Assembly: GCA_013205585.1 (NCBI GenBank)
Contig: JABMML010000028.1
Location: forward strand, 1 to 18,592
From: Chitinophagaceae bacterium
Lineage (GTDB): Bacteria; Bacteroidota; Bacteroidia; Chitinophagales; Chitinophagaceae
Length of the DNA: 18,592 bases
Reading direction: 5' to 3'
Shown: positions 1 to 7,378 of the stretch, piece after piece
Position numbering within the stretch: the stretch's first letter is position 1
How the letters are laid out: the number at the start of each line of letters is the position of its first letter
Program-made: the position numbers and the translations under genes
Notes under the pieces: model-generated
Database searches by the model: none
Told to the model about the DNA's origin: nothing
What the model saw: only the letters and a program-made list of their open reading frames with translations

Positions 1-414
1 ATGTTACAAAAACAAAACGGATCAGTAAGCCAATCATTTGATAATATCAATGCATTTACAAAGAACTTGAATAATAACAATGAGAAGTTAAATAATATAA
101 TTACCAATTTAGACAGCGTTTCTAAATCGGTGAAAGATGCCGACTTAACTAAGACCATCAAAACTATTCAAGTAGCAGTCGCTTCTTTAAATACAAGTTT
201 ACAAAAGATAAATTCAGGTAATGGTACCGCTTCTAAATTAATGAATGACTCAGCTTTTTATAATGAATTACAAGGCACCCTTAAAAGTATCAATACCCTT
301 GTGGACGATATTAAAGTGCATCCTAAAAGATATATCAATGTTTCAGTGTTCGGCAAAAAAGATAAATCCACTCCATTAGAAAAGCCTTTAGCTGATTCTG
401 TGAATCATGAATAA
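1..414 (+). CDS. MCE/MlaD-family lipid transport protein, C-terminal part (5' end outside window)
   Basis: This is the last 137 residues of a longer protein. The window happens to begin with ATG, but nothing marks it as a true start, and MCE proteins carry an N-terminal membrane anchor and MCE domain that are missing here. What remains is a polar Asn/Lys/Ser-rich helical, coiled-coil-like region (about residues 1-85), a segment reading NGTASKLMNDSAFYNEL, then DDIKVHPKRYINVSVFGKK near the end. The G-T-x-x-K-L-x-N-D and N-P/H-P-K-R-Y-x-x-x-S-V-F-G-K-K pattern is typical of Bacteroidota MlaD-like proteins. The family binds lipid in the periplasm as part of ABC-type retrograde phospholipid transport between the membranes. 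Its last codons overlap the start of the OstA-like gene by 8 nt, suggesting translational coupling. Family call is fairly sure; substrate is inferred. Confidence 0.82.
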   Translation: MLQKQNGSVSQSFDNINAFTKNLNNNNEKLNNIITNLDSVSKSVKDADLTKTIKTIQVAVASLNTSLQKINSGNGTASKLMNDSAFYNELQGTLKSINTLVDDIKVHPKRYINVSVFGKKDKSTPLEKPLADSVNHE

Positions 415-2044
415 ATGGGTATCGCTCATATTATTATCTAGTCTTTGCTTTTCTTCAGTAAAAGGACAAAACCCAAAAACTACTAGTAAGGATACTATAA
501 CATCACAAGCCCCCCAAGTTGCTAGTGGATCTAAACTCATTGAATTTCTTTCTGCTGAAGTATATAATGTCAAAAAAGTGGATAGTATGGACTACTTAAT
601 TTTAGTAGGCCATGTAAAAATTCGTCAAGGTAAAACTTTATTGTACGGCGATAGCATTATTTTAAATACTACTTTAAATACTTTAGAAGGTTTTGGTAAT
701 GTACACATCAATGATGCGGACAGTGTACATACTTATTCGGCTTATTTAAAATACTTAGGCGCTACCAAGAAAGCATTTTTACGCAAAAAAGTAAAATTGA
801 CCGATGGCAAAGGCGTATTAACCACCGACTCTTTAGATTATGATGTGAATGCTAAATTAGGAAGTTTTAAATATGGAGGTAAGCTAGTGCGCAATAAAAC
901 AGTACTAACAAGCAAAGAAGGTGTATACTATGGAGAAACAAGAGATGTGATATTTAGAAAAAATGTGGAATTAGTTGATCCTGAAAATAATATCATTACC
1001 GATACCCTAGAATACAATACCTATTCTCAACTCACTAACTTTATAAGCCCTTCAAAAATTATAACAGGTAGCAGGGTCATTAGCACTAGTAATGGTAATT
1101 ATAACACTGGCACTAGAAAGGGCTATATGTATGACAGGTCAAATATAGATGACAGTACTTATCATTTTATAGCCAATGAAATGGCGATAGACGACTCTTT
1201 AGAAATGGGTGAATTTAAAGGCAATGCCATTTACACTTCTAAGGATACATTGGGCTTTGATTTAATGGCTAATAATATAAAGGCCAACAAACAAAAAAGT
1301 ACTTTCTTGGCTACAGAAAATCCTCTTCTATTAATTAAACAAAAGAAAGACACTTTATATATTGCCGCAGATACTTTGTATGCAGGTAAAATTTCTGATT
1401 TAAAAAGAAAAATACCCAATGCAAGAGATTCTGTAGGCATTATTACCGATACTACTTTAGATAAATACTTTGAAGCCTATCACCATGTGAAAATATATTC
1501 CGATTCACTGCAAGGTAAGGCCGATAGCTTATTTTATTCTTTAAGCGATTCAACTATTCGTCTTATATCCGATCCTATTATTTGGGCCAACGATAACCAA
1601 ATAACCGGCGATACCCTGTACTTATTTGTAAAGAATAAAAAGCCAGAACAATTGGTTGTATTTGAAAACGCTTTTGCTATTAATAAAATTGATACCACTA
1701 GTTATTATAACCAACTAAAAGGTAATAAGCTAAATGTATGGTTTGAAGCCGGAGAGATTTATAAAATGAATGCCAAAGGCAATGCAGAGAATGTATATTT
1801 CCCATTAGATAATGATAAAAACTTTATAGGGGTAAACCATTCCAATGCACAAATTATTGAGGTTTATTTCGAAAACACGGAGCCTGCCAAAGTAGTTTTC
1901 AAAAACCAACTTGTAGGTAAAATGACTCCTCTAAACCAAACGCCTAAAGAAGAATTAATTATTAAAGGATTTAAATGGCAAGAAAGCTTAAGGCCTAAGA
2001 GTAAGTATGAACTTATGAAGCTTCCATCATTAAATAGGCTTTAA
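407..2044 (+). CDS. OstA-like envelope protein (LptA/LptD N-terminal type repeats)
   Basis: The 545-residue protein begins with a clear signal peptide (MNKWVSLILLSSLCFSSVKG, then Q), so it is exported. Residues about 45-220 hold repeated beta-strand units of the OstA/LptA kind: phrases such as ILVGHVKIRQGKTLLYGDSI, GKGVLTTDSLDYD and NNIITDTLEYNT alternate a short 'x-G-x-V-x-I' strand with a 'D-x-L-x-Y' strand. Further similar units continue to about residue 480 (GKADSLFYSL, GNKLNVWFEAGE). In the family this beta-jellyroll binds lipopolysaccharide on its way to the outer membrane. No long C-terminal beta-barrel like that of LptD is evident, so it is more likely periplasmic or peripherally bound. 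It overlaps the upstream MlaD gene by 8 nt, pairing LPS-type and phospholipid-type transport in one transcript. The role in LPS export is inferred from the fold family. Confidence 0.83.
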   Translation: MNKWVSLILLSSLCFSSVKGQNPKTTSKDTITSQAPQVASGSKLIEFLSAEVYNVKKVDSMDYLILVGHVKIRQGKTLLYGDSIILNTTLNTLEGFGNVHINDADSVHTYSAYLKYLGATKKAFLRKKVKLTDGKGVLTTDSLDYDVNAKLGSFKYGGKLVRNKTVLTSKEGVYYGETRDVIFRKNVELVDPENNIITDTLEYNTYSQLTNFISPSKIITGSRVISTSNGNYNTGTRKGYMYDRSNIDDSTYHFIANEMAIDDSLEMGEFKGNAIYTSKDTLGFDLMANNIKANKQKSTFLATENPLLLIKQKKDTLYIAADTLYAGKISDLKRKIPNARDSVGIITDTTLDKYFEAYHHVKIYSDSLQGKADSLFYSLSDSTIRLISDPIIWANDNQITGDTLYLFVKNKKPEQLVVFENAFAINKIDTTSYYNQLKGNKLNVWFEAGEIYKMNAKGNAENVYFPLDNDKNFIGVNHSNAQIIEVYFENTEPAKVVFKNQLVGKMTPLNQTPKEELIIKGFKWQESLRPKSKYELMKLPSLNRL

Positions 2045-3093
2045 TAAAGCCATCAATTTCTCCATCCATTACTGGTCCAATATTGCCTACTTCAAAATCG
2101 GTTCGGTGATCCTTGATCATTTTATAAGGATGAAAAACATAAGAACGTATTTGACTACCCCACTCTATTTTTTTCTTATTGGCATTAGAAGCATTTAAAG
2201 CTTCTTGCTTTATACGCATCTCTTCTTCATACAATCTACTTTTCAACATCTTCATGGCTATCTCTCTATTCTCACCCTGCGTTCTTGATTGTTGACATTC
2301 TACAATAATACCTGAAGCATGTCTTAATCTAACAGCGGTTTCTACCTTATTTACGTTTTGTCCTCCTTTACCACCACTTCTATAAAATTCCCATTCAATA
2401 TCTGCAGGGTTTACTACAATTTCAATAGTATCATCAATTAAAGGATATACATATACTGAAGCAAAAGAGGTATGTCTTCTTGCATTACTATCAAATGGTG
2501 AAATTCTTACTAAACGGTGCACACCAGACTCTGCTTTTAAAAACCCGTAGGCAAAGGGTCCATCAAATTGTAAGGTAGCCGATTTTATACCTGCTCCATC
2601 TCCTTCTTGATAATCAATGGAGCTTACTGTCCAACCTTGTTTTTCACCATACATGGTGTACATACGAAGTAACATTTCTGCCCAGTCCTGGCTTTCAGTA
2701 CCACCTGCTCCTGGATTAATTTGTAAAATGGCAGGAAGTTCGTCCTCTGGTTTATTTAAAGTACTCTTAAATTCTGCTTCTTCAATAAAAAGGGTGGCCT
2801 TCTGAAAAGCTTCCTGGGTTTCAACTTCAGTGGCATCACCTGCTTTCCAAAAATCAAATAAGACCACAAAATCTTCTAAATGGGATTCTACATTCTGATA
2901 CATATGTATCCAATACTCATTCACCTTAATTTCCTTCATGGTACTCGTAGCACGCGTGTTGTCATCCCAAAAACCGGGTGACAAGGACAATTGTTTGTCG
3001 GTCGCTACTTTGTATAATCTGTTATCGACGTCAAAGAAACCTCCTTAGGACACTTACTTGGTCCTTCATACGCTTTATCTGTTCTATAGTCAT
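2013..3093 (-). CDS. prfB: Peptide chain release factor 2, expressed by programmed +1 frameshift
   Basis: RF2 recognises UGA/UAA stop codons and triggers peptide release. A 20-codon zero frame (MTIEQIKRMKDQVSVLRRFL) starts at ATG 3093 and meets an in-frame TGA at 3033-3031. Skipping one base reads GAC next and continues (DVDNRLYKVATDK...) to TAA at 2015-2013, giving 359 residues, close to the usual 365. Key motifs sit where expected: the SPF tripeptide that reads the stop codon at about 198-200, and the catalytic GGQ (RSGGKGGQNVNK) at about 243-245. A TTG at 2990 opens the main frame but is not the real start, because conserved N-terminal sequence continues upstream of it. Cellular RF2 level probably controls the frameshift by autoregulation, as known for the family. 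The 3' end overlaps the convergent OstA-like gene by 32 nt. rnpB lies just upstream on the same strand. Confidence 0.97.
3030..3045 (-). promoter_or_regulatory. Programmed +1 frameshift signal of prfB
   Basis: Read on the minus strand this is AGGAGG-TTT-CTT-TGA-C. All elements of the classic RF2 frameshift site are present at standard spacing: an SD-like hexamer, three spacer bases, the slippery CTT Leu codon, the in-frame TGA stop and a following C that weakens termination. When RF2 is scarce the ribosome pauses at TGA and slips forward one base to GAC. This explains why no single open frame covers prfB. Confidence 0.97.
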
Positions 3094-3110
3094 GTATGAT
3101 CAAGTTTAAG

Positions 3111-3130
3111 TTTCACTTTTAAAAGTGAAA
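3111..3130. repeat. Perfect 20-bp palindrome between rnpB and prfB
   Basis: The half-site TTTCACTTTT is followed directly by its exact reverse complement AAAAGTGAAA. It lies 15 nt downstream of the rnpB 3' end and 17 nt upstream of the prfB start codon. As RNA it could form a hairpin, but no U-run follows it on the minus strand (CTTAAACTTG comes next), so it is not a standard intrinsic terminator. It could be a weak terminator, a processing stem for the rnpB 3' end, or an operator for a dimeric regulator. Function is not determinable from sequence. Confidence 0.6.
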
Positions 3131-3145
3131 GCTGATTTTAAAAAA

Positions 3146-3490
3146 TACTACAAGCCTCATAAGCCGGATTCTGTTTCTAAACTATCATTTATCTAGCCCC
3201 AACATTGCTGGTGGGGTCTTGCTGCCTACCCTGGAACTTGAACGAGTCGTTCTTAAGCGCTCCTTTACGTGGCATTACAGCACCCAAGGTTTACCCTATA
3301 AAACAATTACTTGTCTTATCCGTACGCTTTTACCGCACGTTTTCACCTTTTCCTCTTGCGAGGTAGTTATTTTCTGTGGCACTTTCTCTGTCCCGATTGC
3401 TCGAAACGCCGGCTATTCACCGGTGGGTTACCCTATGCTGTCCGGACTTTCCTTGGTAATTGCTTACCACGATAGTTCGGGTTTGTAGTA
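3146..3490 (-). ncRNA. rnpB: RNase P RNA, bacterial class A
   Basis: This is the catalytic RNA that trims the 5' leader from precursor tRNAs. Read on the minus strand, the conserved elements come in the right order: AGGAAAGTCCGGACAGCATA (P4 5' strand and CR-I), then AAAGTGCCACAGAAAATA, then GGTGAAAACGTGCGGTAA, and near the 3' end AACAGAATCCGGCTTATGAG (P4 3' strand). The two ends pair: TACTACAAACC at the 5' end with GGCTTGTAGTA at the 3' end, one mismatch in 11, which forms helix P1 and sets the boundaries. The length of about 345 nt suits class A. A run of six T follows the 3' end immediately. The promoter box at 3494-3501 sits right upstream. The exact ends are estimates within a few nucleotides. 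Confidence 0.95.
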
Positions 3491-3493
3491 AGG

Positions 3494-3501
3494 CAAAGGT
3501 A
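3494..3501 (-). promoter_or_regulatory. Promoter -7 box of rnpB (TACCTTTG)
   Basis: On the minus strand TACCTTTG matches the Bacteroidota -7 consensus TAnnTTTG exactly. It ends three bases before the 5' strand of helix P1, so transcription would begin at or next to the mature RNA end, as expected for rnpB. No convincing -33 TTG element is seen. The surrounding 15 nt are identical to the rpmB promoter. Confidence 0.65.
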
Positions 3502-3524
3502 AGTAATTAAAATTTGACGTGAAA

Positions 3525-4553
3525 TTAGGACTCAAAAAACACTTCAGTGGCGCCATAGCCATAAAAATCGGAGTATTGGTTGATGAAGTTTTTCACCCCT
3601 TTTTTAACTTTCAATAAATCATGAATTTCTCCTTTTAGCTTCCCTGTACCCACACCATGAATAATAGTAAAAGAGGCCAGCTGATTTAATTGAGCAAGGT
3701 CGAACCATTTTTCAAACTCAGCTAATTGTATAGATAATATTTCAAAATTAGAAAGGTGGTCATGCCTATCTATTAACTTTTCAATATGTAAGTCAATGAC
3801 TGTTCTAGCCGTTGGTAAATTTTGTTTAATTTTTGTAGCATCATATACTTTAAAGCCCGCCGATCTTAGTATATCCATTTGAATATGGTTGTCCTGCGCT
3901 TTATCGGGATAGGTTTCAAATAATAAATAAGTAATAGCTGCTTGATTATTTTCTTTAAGTATTTCAATTTTTTGAAATAACTGCTTGGGTTTAATTTTCA
4001 AATTTGTCTCAAAATGGTCGGCCTTCTTTTTATGCGGCTCCACCAAAGAAAAATCGACAGCAAAGCCAGGTGAATCATTCACTGCTGCAAATTGAATATC
4101 ATGTATATAAAAATCGGTGAAGGGATGAATGGTAGACTCAAGTGCAAAACCTACTTCTCCTAAAAATAATTGTTCATATACAAACTTATAACCCACCCTT
4201 GTATGGTTAGATAAATAAATTTTTAAACTTTCTACTACTTCGTCGTTAAAATCATCTAAACTAAATTTGGGAATAATATGAATCCATACTCCATCTTCAA
4301 TTTTAGTCTCCGATGCTTTTATTTTTTCTTTAGGAATTTGGTCTACATAAATTTTCTGTGGTGCAGCCTTTTCAGGAAATAATTTCTTTTGCGTAAACCT
4401 TTTAAAATAAGGAAAGTCTATTTGATCCATATAGGCAGGGAACTTCACACCTCTTACTTCAATCATAACCATCTCCTCATTCATGATTTCAATAATGTGC
4501 CCTTCTTCATTACTATGTAATACTAGAATCTCATCGCCTACCTGATACTTCAT
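3525..4553 (-). CDS. DUF2027 protein with C-terminal Smr domain
   Basis: The 342-residue protein starts with a small beta-rich segment (MKYQVGDEILVLHSNEEGHI) resembling the DUF2027 N-terminus, has a lysine-rich linker, then a central beta-rich domain (about 85-235). It ends in a Smr domain (about 250-338) with both hallmark motifs: DLHIE at about 254 and HGVGTGKLKG at about 299. Smr domains, first known from MutS2, bind or cut nucleic acids, and several Smr proteins act on RNA or stalled ribosomes; the ATPase and mismatch-binding parts of MutS2 are absent. I chose the ATG at 4553; a TTG two codons upstream is possible but less likely. It is the third gene of an operon, 12 nt after the permease stop. 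Precise activity is unknown. Confidence 0.85.
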   Translation of the reverse strand: MKYQVGDEILVLHSNEEGHIIEIMNEEMVMIEVRGVKFPAYMDQIDFPYFKRFTQKKLFPEKAAPQKIYVDQIPKEKIKASETKIEDGVWIHIIPKFSLDDFNDEVVESLKIYLSNHTRVGYKFVYEQLFLGEVGFALESTIHPFTDFYIHDIQFAAVNDSPGFAVDFSLVEPHKKKADHFETNLKIKPKQLFQKIEILKENNQAAITYLLFETYPDKAQDNHIQMDILRSAGFKVYDATKIKQNLPTARTVIDLHIEKLIDRHDHLSNFEILSIQLAEFEKWFDLAQLNQLASFTIIHGVGTGKLKGEIHDLLKVKKGVKNFINQYSDFYGYGATEVFFES

Positions 4554-4565
4554 ATTCAAATTAAA

Positions 4566-6272
4566 TTATGCAGCCTCTTTGGATAATAAACTGTTTCTAC
4601 GGCCATAAAAATAATATAATAAAAGCCCTAAACACATCCATATAAAAAACCAACCCCAACTTATTGGTGGTATTTCAATCATTAAATACAAGCAGCATAA
4701 GGCTCCAATAATGGGTATCACAGAATAGCTACGTATAAAACTTAATACAGCAACTATATTTAATATTAAAAAAAATAATAAAAATAAAATTTCTTGATAA
4801 CCTTCACTAGCCCCAGTCAATACCGCATTACTAATTCTATCTTTTGCAAAATAAATAAAAACAGCCGCTAAAATAGGAATGATGTACTTGCCATTGATAT
4901 AGGGTAAACGAAAAGCCTGCTTGTCGGTATTTGGAGGCAGCTTAGGTAATGCCAATACGCCAAAACAAACTAGCACAAAGGCAAATAAAGTGCCAATACT
5001 AGTTAAATCGGTCATTCTACTAATAGACATAAACAAAGAAGGAATACCCACAAAAATTCCAGTGACAATAGTAGCGAAGGCAGGTGTTCCAAATTTAGAA
5101 TGCACTTTAGAGAATTTTTTAGGAAGTAAACCATCTCTACTCATACTCATCCAAATTCTTGGTTGTCCTAATTGGAAAACTAATAATACACTAGTAGTAG
5201 CCACTACTGCGCTAATTGAAATAATATACCCTATTTTATGAAGTCCCAACTGATCAAATACAAAGGCCAATGGGTCGTCTACTTTTAACTGCGTATAATT
5301 AACCATGCCAGTTAATACTAATGCAATTAAAATATATAGTGCTGTACAAATAAGTAAAGAATAGATCATACCTCTTGGTAAATCACGCTTTGGGTTTTTA
5401 CATTCTTCCGCTGTGGTTGAAATAGCATCAAAACCTATATAGGCATAAAAAACTGCCGACACCCCTGCTAGTACACCTTTAAAACCATTGGGTAAAAAGG
5501 GATCCCAGTTTTTAGTATCTACATAATAGAAACCTAAAATAATTACAAAGACAATGACAATAATTTTGAATATCACCATTACATTGGTTGTTTTTTTACT
5601 TTCTGTTATACCCCGATATACCAATATTGTAATAAAAACTACAATGACAAATGCAGGTATATTTAAAATAACCTTCCAGCCGCCAATCATTGGGGCATGG
5701 GTTATAGCTTCATATCCAATACGCGCTATTTTGGTAAAGGTTTCTTTTGTCCCTCCAGCTGCTAAATGTTTTAGGGCTTCATCGTAACCTTGGTAAGCCT
5801 GCTCATAATTAGTAGCCAACCAACCTGGCAAATGAATATGGAAGCCTTCTAATAAGTTTACAAAATAGCCACTCCAGCTAATGGCCACTACAATATTTCC
5901 AATAGTATATTCTAAAATTAAAGCCCATCCAATAATCCATGCTATTAATTCTCCAAATGAAACATAGGCATATGTATAGGCACTACCTGCAATGGGCACC
6001 CTGCTCGCAAATTCAGCATAACATAAAGCACTAAATCCGCAGGTAATGGCTGTGATAATAAATAATAAGGAAATACCCGGACCTCCATGATAAGCTGCAG
6101 TTCCAATAGTAGAGAAAATACCTGCTCCTACCACGGCTGCAATACCCATAAAGGTTAAATCTTTTACGCCTAAAACCCTTTTTAACCCACCGCTACTATG
6201 CCCATCGCTCATTCCTGCTTCTGCATCTTTTACAATTTTTTCAATCGATTTTTTCCTAAATAAATTCATCAT
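4566..6272 (-). CDS. APC-superfamily amino acid permease (cationic amino acid transporter type)
   Basis: This 568-residue inner-membrane protein has about 12-14 hydrophobic helices after a short basic N-terminal tail (residues 1-35). The first helix carries FMGIAAVVGAGIFSTIGTAA, the unwound G-A-G-I-F substrate motif of APC transporters. Helix 2 and 3 read CYAEFASRVPIAGSAYTYAY, and the segment AFFYAYIGFDAISTTAEE-like (VFYAYIGFDAISTTAEECKNP) is typical of the cationic amino acid transporter group, as is QLGQPRIWMSMSRDGLLP. The family moves amino acids by proton symport or exchange; which amino acid cannot be told. Two ATGs in a row could start it. It sits 10 nt after the polyprenyl synthetase gene and 12 nt before the Smr gene, so all three are probably co-transcribed. 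Confidence 0.92.
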   Translation of the reverse strand: MMNLFRKKSIEKIVKDAEAGMSDGHSSGGLKRVLGVKDLTFMGIAAVVGAGIFSTIGTAAYHGGPGISLLFIITAITCGFSALCYAEFASRVPIAGSAYTYAYVSFGELIAWIIGWALILEYTIGNIVVAISWSGYFVNLLEGFHIHLPGWLATNYEQAYQGYDEALKHLAAGGTKETFTKIARIGYEAITHAPMIGGWKVILNIPAFVIVVFITILVYRGITESKKTTNVMVIFKIIVIVFVIILGFYYVDTKNWDPFLPNGFKGVLAGVSAVFYAYIGFDAISTTAEECKNPKRDLPRGMIYSLLICTALYILIALVLTGMVNYTQLKVDDPLAFVFDQLGLHKIGYIISISAVVATTSVLLVFQLGQPRIWMSMSRDGLLPKKFSKVHSKFGTPAFATIVTGIFVGIPSLFMSISRMTDLTSIGTLFAFVLVCFGVLALPKLPPNTDKQAFRLPYINGKYIIPILAAVFIYFAKDRISNAVLTGASEGYQEILFLLFFLILNIVAVLSFIRSYSVIPIIGALCCLYLMIEIPPISWGWFFIWMCLGLLLYYFYGRRNSLLSKEAA

Positions 6273-6282
6273 GCAAAAAGGG

Positions 6283-7248
6283 TTATTGATTTCTATTCAT
6301 TAGATAATTTGCCAATTCTATCAATGGCTTTTTTCGGTCAGATACCACAGCAATAGATTCTAAATGCTCAAAGGCTTCTTGCATATACTTTGCTTTAGAA
6401 GCTTCTGCCCATGCGTCCACCCCGCAAGATTTAAAAATGGCTACTACTTTTTCTACTTTATCGGGCCTATTGGAACTTAATAATTCATTTAATTCTTTTT
6501 TCTGCGCAGCATTCGCTACTTCTAAAGCATGAATTAATAAAAATGTTTTTTTATTCTGCTTAATATCACCTCCTGGTTCCTTTCCAAAAATAGCGGCGTC
6601 ACCAAAAGCATCTAAATAATCGTCTTGAACTTGAAAGGCAATACCTATTTTCTTTCCAAACTCATATAAATGCTGGCAATTGTTCACACTGGCCCCTCCT
6701 AAGATGGCCCCCATTTCTAAACTAGCCGCTAATAGTACAGAGGTTTTTAAGGTAATCATATGTATATACTCTTCCATACTTACCTTTTCCATTTTCGAAA
6801 AGTCCATATCCAATTGCTGTCCTTCACAAACTTCTTTAGCGGTCTTATTAAATAAATGTAAAATTTTCGGTAAATATTGAGCCTGTATGGTTTGAATATA
6901 CTCGTAAGCGCGAATGAGCATTACATCACCTACTAATAAGGCAGTGCTATTGTCATATTTAACATGCACAGTGGTTTTGCCTCTTCTTAAAGAAGCCTCG
7001 TCCATCATATCGTCATGTACTAAAGTAAAATTGTGGAATAATTCAACCGCATTGGCTAGTTGATAAGCATCGGGATGAATATCAGAGAATAGTTCATTCC
7101 CCAATAAACACATCACAGGTCTAATTCTTTTGCCACCAATACTTAAAAAGTAATTGCCTGGTTCATATAAGGTAGATGGCGATTTTGGGAAGTGTTCAGC
7201 CTCGAATCCCTTATTAAATTTTTCTGATAATTCTTTAAAACTATGCAT
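6283..7248 (-). CDS. Trans-isoprenyl diphosphate synthase (polyprenyl synthetase family)
   Basis: The enzyme condenses isopentenyl diphosphate with allylic diphosphates to make longer prenyl chains for quinones, carotenoids or wall carriers. Visible motifs over 321 residues: GGKRIRP (38-44) for pyrophosphate binding, the first Asp-rich motif DDMMD (79-83) followed by RRG, the KT pair at 168-169, and the second Asp-rich motif DDYLD (209-213). The first motif has no two-residue insertion, and Phe74 lies five residues before it, a position known to limit chain length; this hints at a short product (C15-C20), but that is inference. The start at 7248 gives the N-terminus usual for the family (MHSFKELSEKF). 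It is the first gene of the operon with the permease and Smr protein. The final product is not assignable. Confidence 0.93.
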   Translation of the reverse strand: MHSFKELSEKFNKGFEAEHFPKSPSTLYEPGNYFLSIGGKRIRPVMCLLGNELFSDIHPDAYQLANAVELFHNFTLVHDDMMDEASLRRGKTTVHVKYDNSTALLVGDVMLIRAYEYIQTIQAQYLPKILHLFNKTAKEVCEGQQLDMDFSKMEKVSMEEYIHMITLKTSVLLAASLEMGAILGGASVNNCQHLYEFGKKIGIAFQVQDDYLDAFGDAAIFGKEPGGDIKQNKKTFLLIHALEVANAAQKKELNELLSSNRPDKVEKVVAIFKSCGVDAWAEASKAKYMQEAFEHLESIAVVSDRKKPLIELANYLMNRNQ

Positions 7249-7252
7249 ACTA

Positions 7253-7260
7253 CAAACCTA
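7253..7260 (-). promoter_or_regulatory. Possible -7 box (TAGGTTTG) at the polyprenyl synthetase start
   Basis: On the minus strand TAGGTTTG fits TAnnTTTG, but it ends only four bases before the ATG at 7248. Transcription from it would give an almost leaderless mRNA, unlike the 20-24 nt leaders seen elsewhere in this window. It may be a chance match in AT-rich DNA. Confidence 0.3.
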
Positions 7261-7350
7261 AACATAATTCACAAGATTCCCTAAGCCTGATAAGGGTAGT
7301 TTATAGAAAAATTAGCATTTATTAAACAGTTTATTTTTACATTTTCCCCT

Positions 7351-7358
7351 TAAATTTG
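7351..7358 (+). promoter_or_regulatory. Promoter -7 box (TAAATTTG) of the exported-protein gene
   Basis: TAAATTTG fits the Bacteroidota -7 consensus TAnnTTTG and lies 20 bases before the ATG at 7379. The spacing matches that of the other promoters here. No Shine-Dalgarno sequence lies between it and the start. Confidence 0.55.
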
Positions 7359-7378
7359 CGTACCCCCAAAACTTGTTT

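Noticed and set aside
2990..3030. prfB as a damaged gene with a broken 5' end
   Set aside because: The upstream TGA is part of a complete programmed frameshift site and the zero frame has a proper start, so the gene is intact.
3219..3488. 89-codon open frame on the plus strand
   Set aside because: It lies wholly antisense to the RNase P RNA gene, whose conserved elements explain the sequence; the frame is accidental.
7373..7378. TTG start two codons before the exported protein's ATG
   Set aside because: The ATG at 7379 begins a standard signal peptide and gives the usual leader length.
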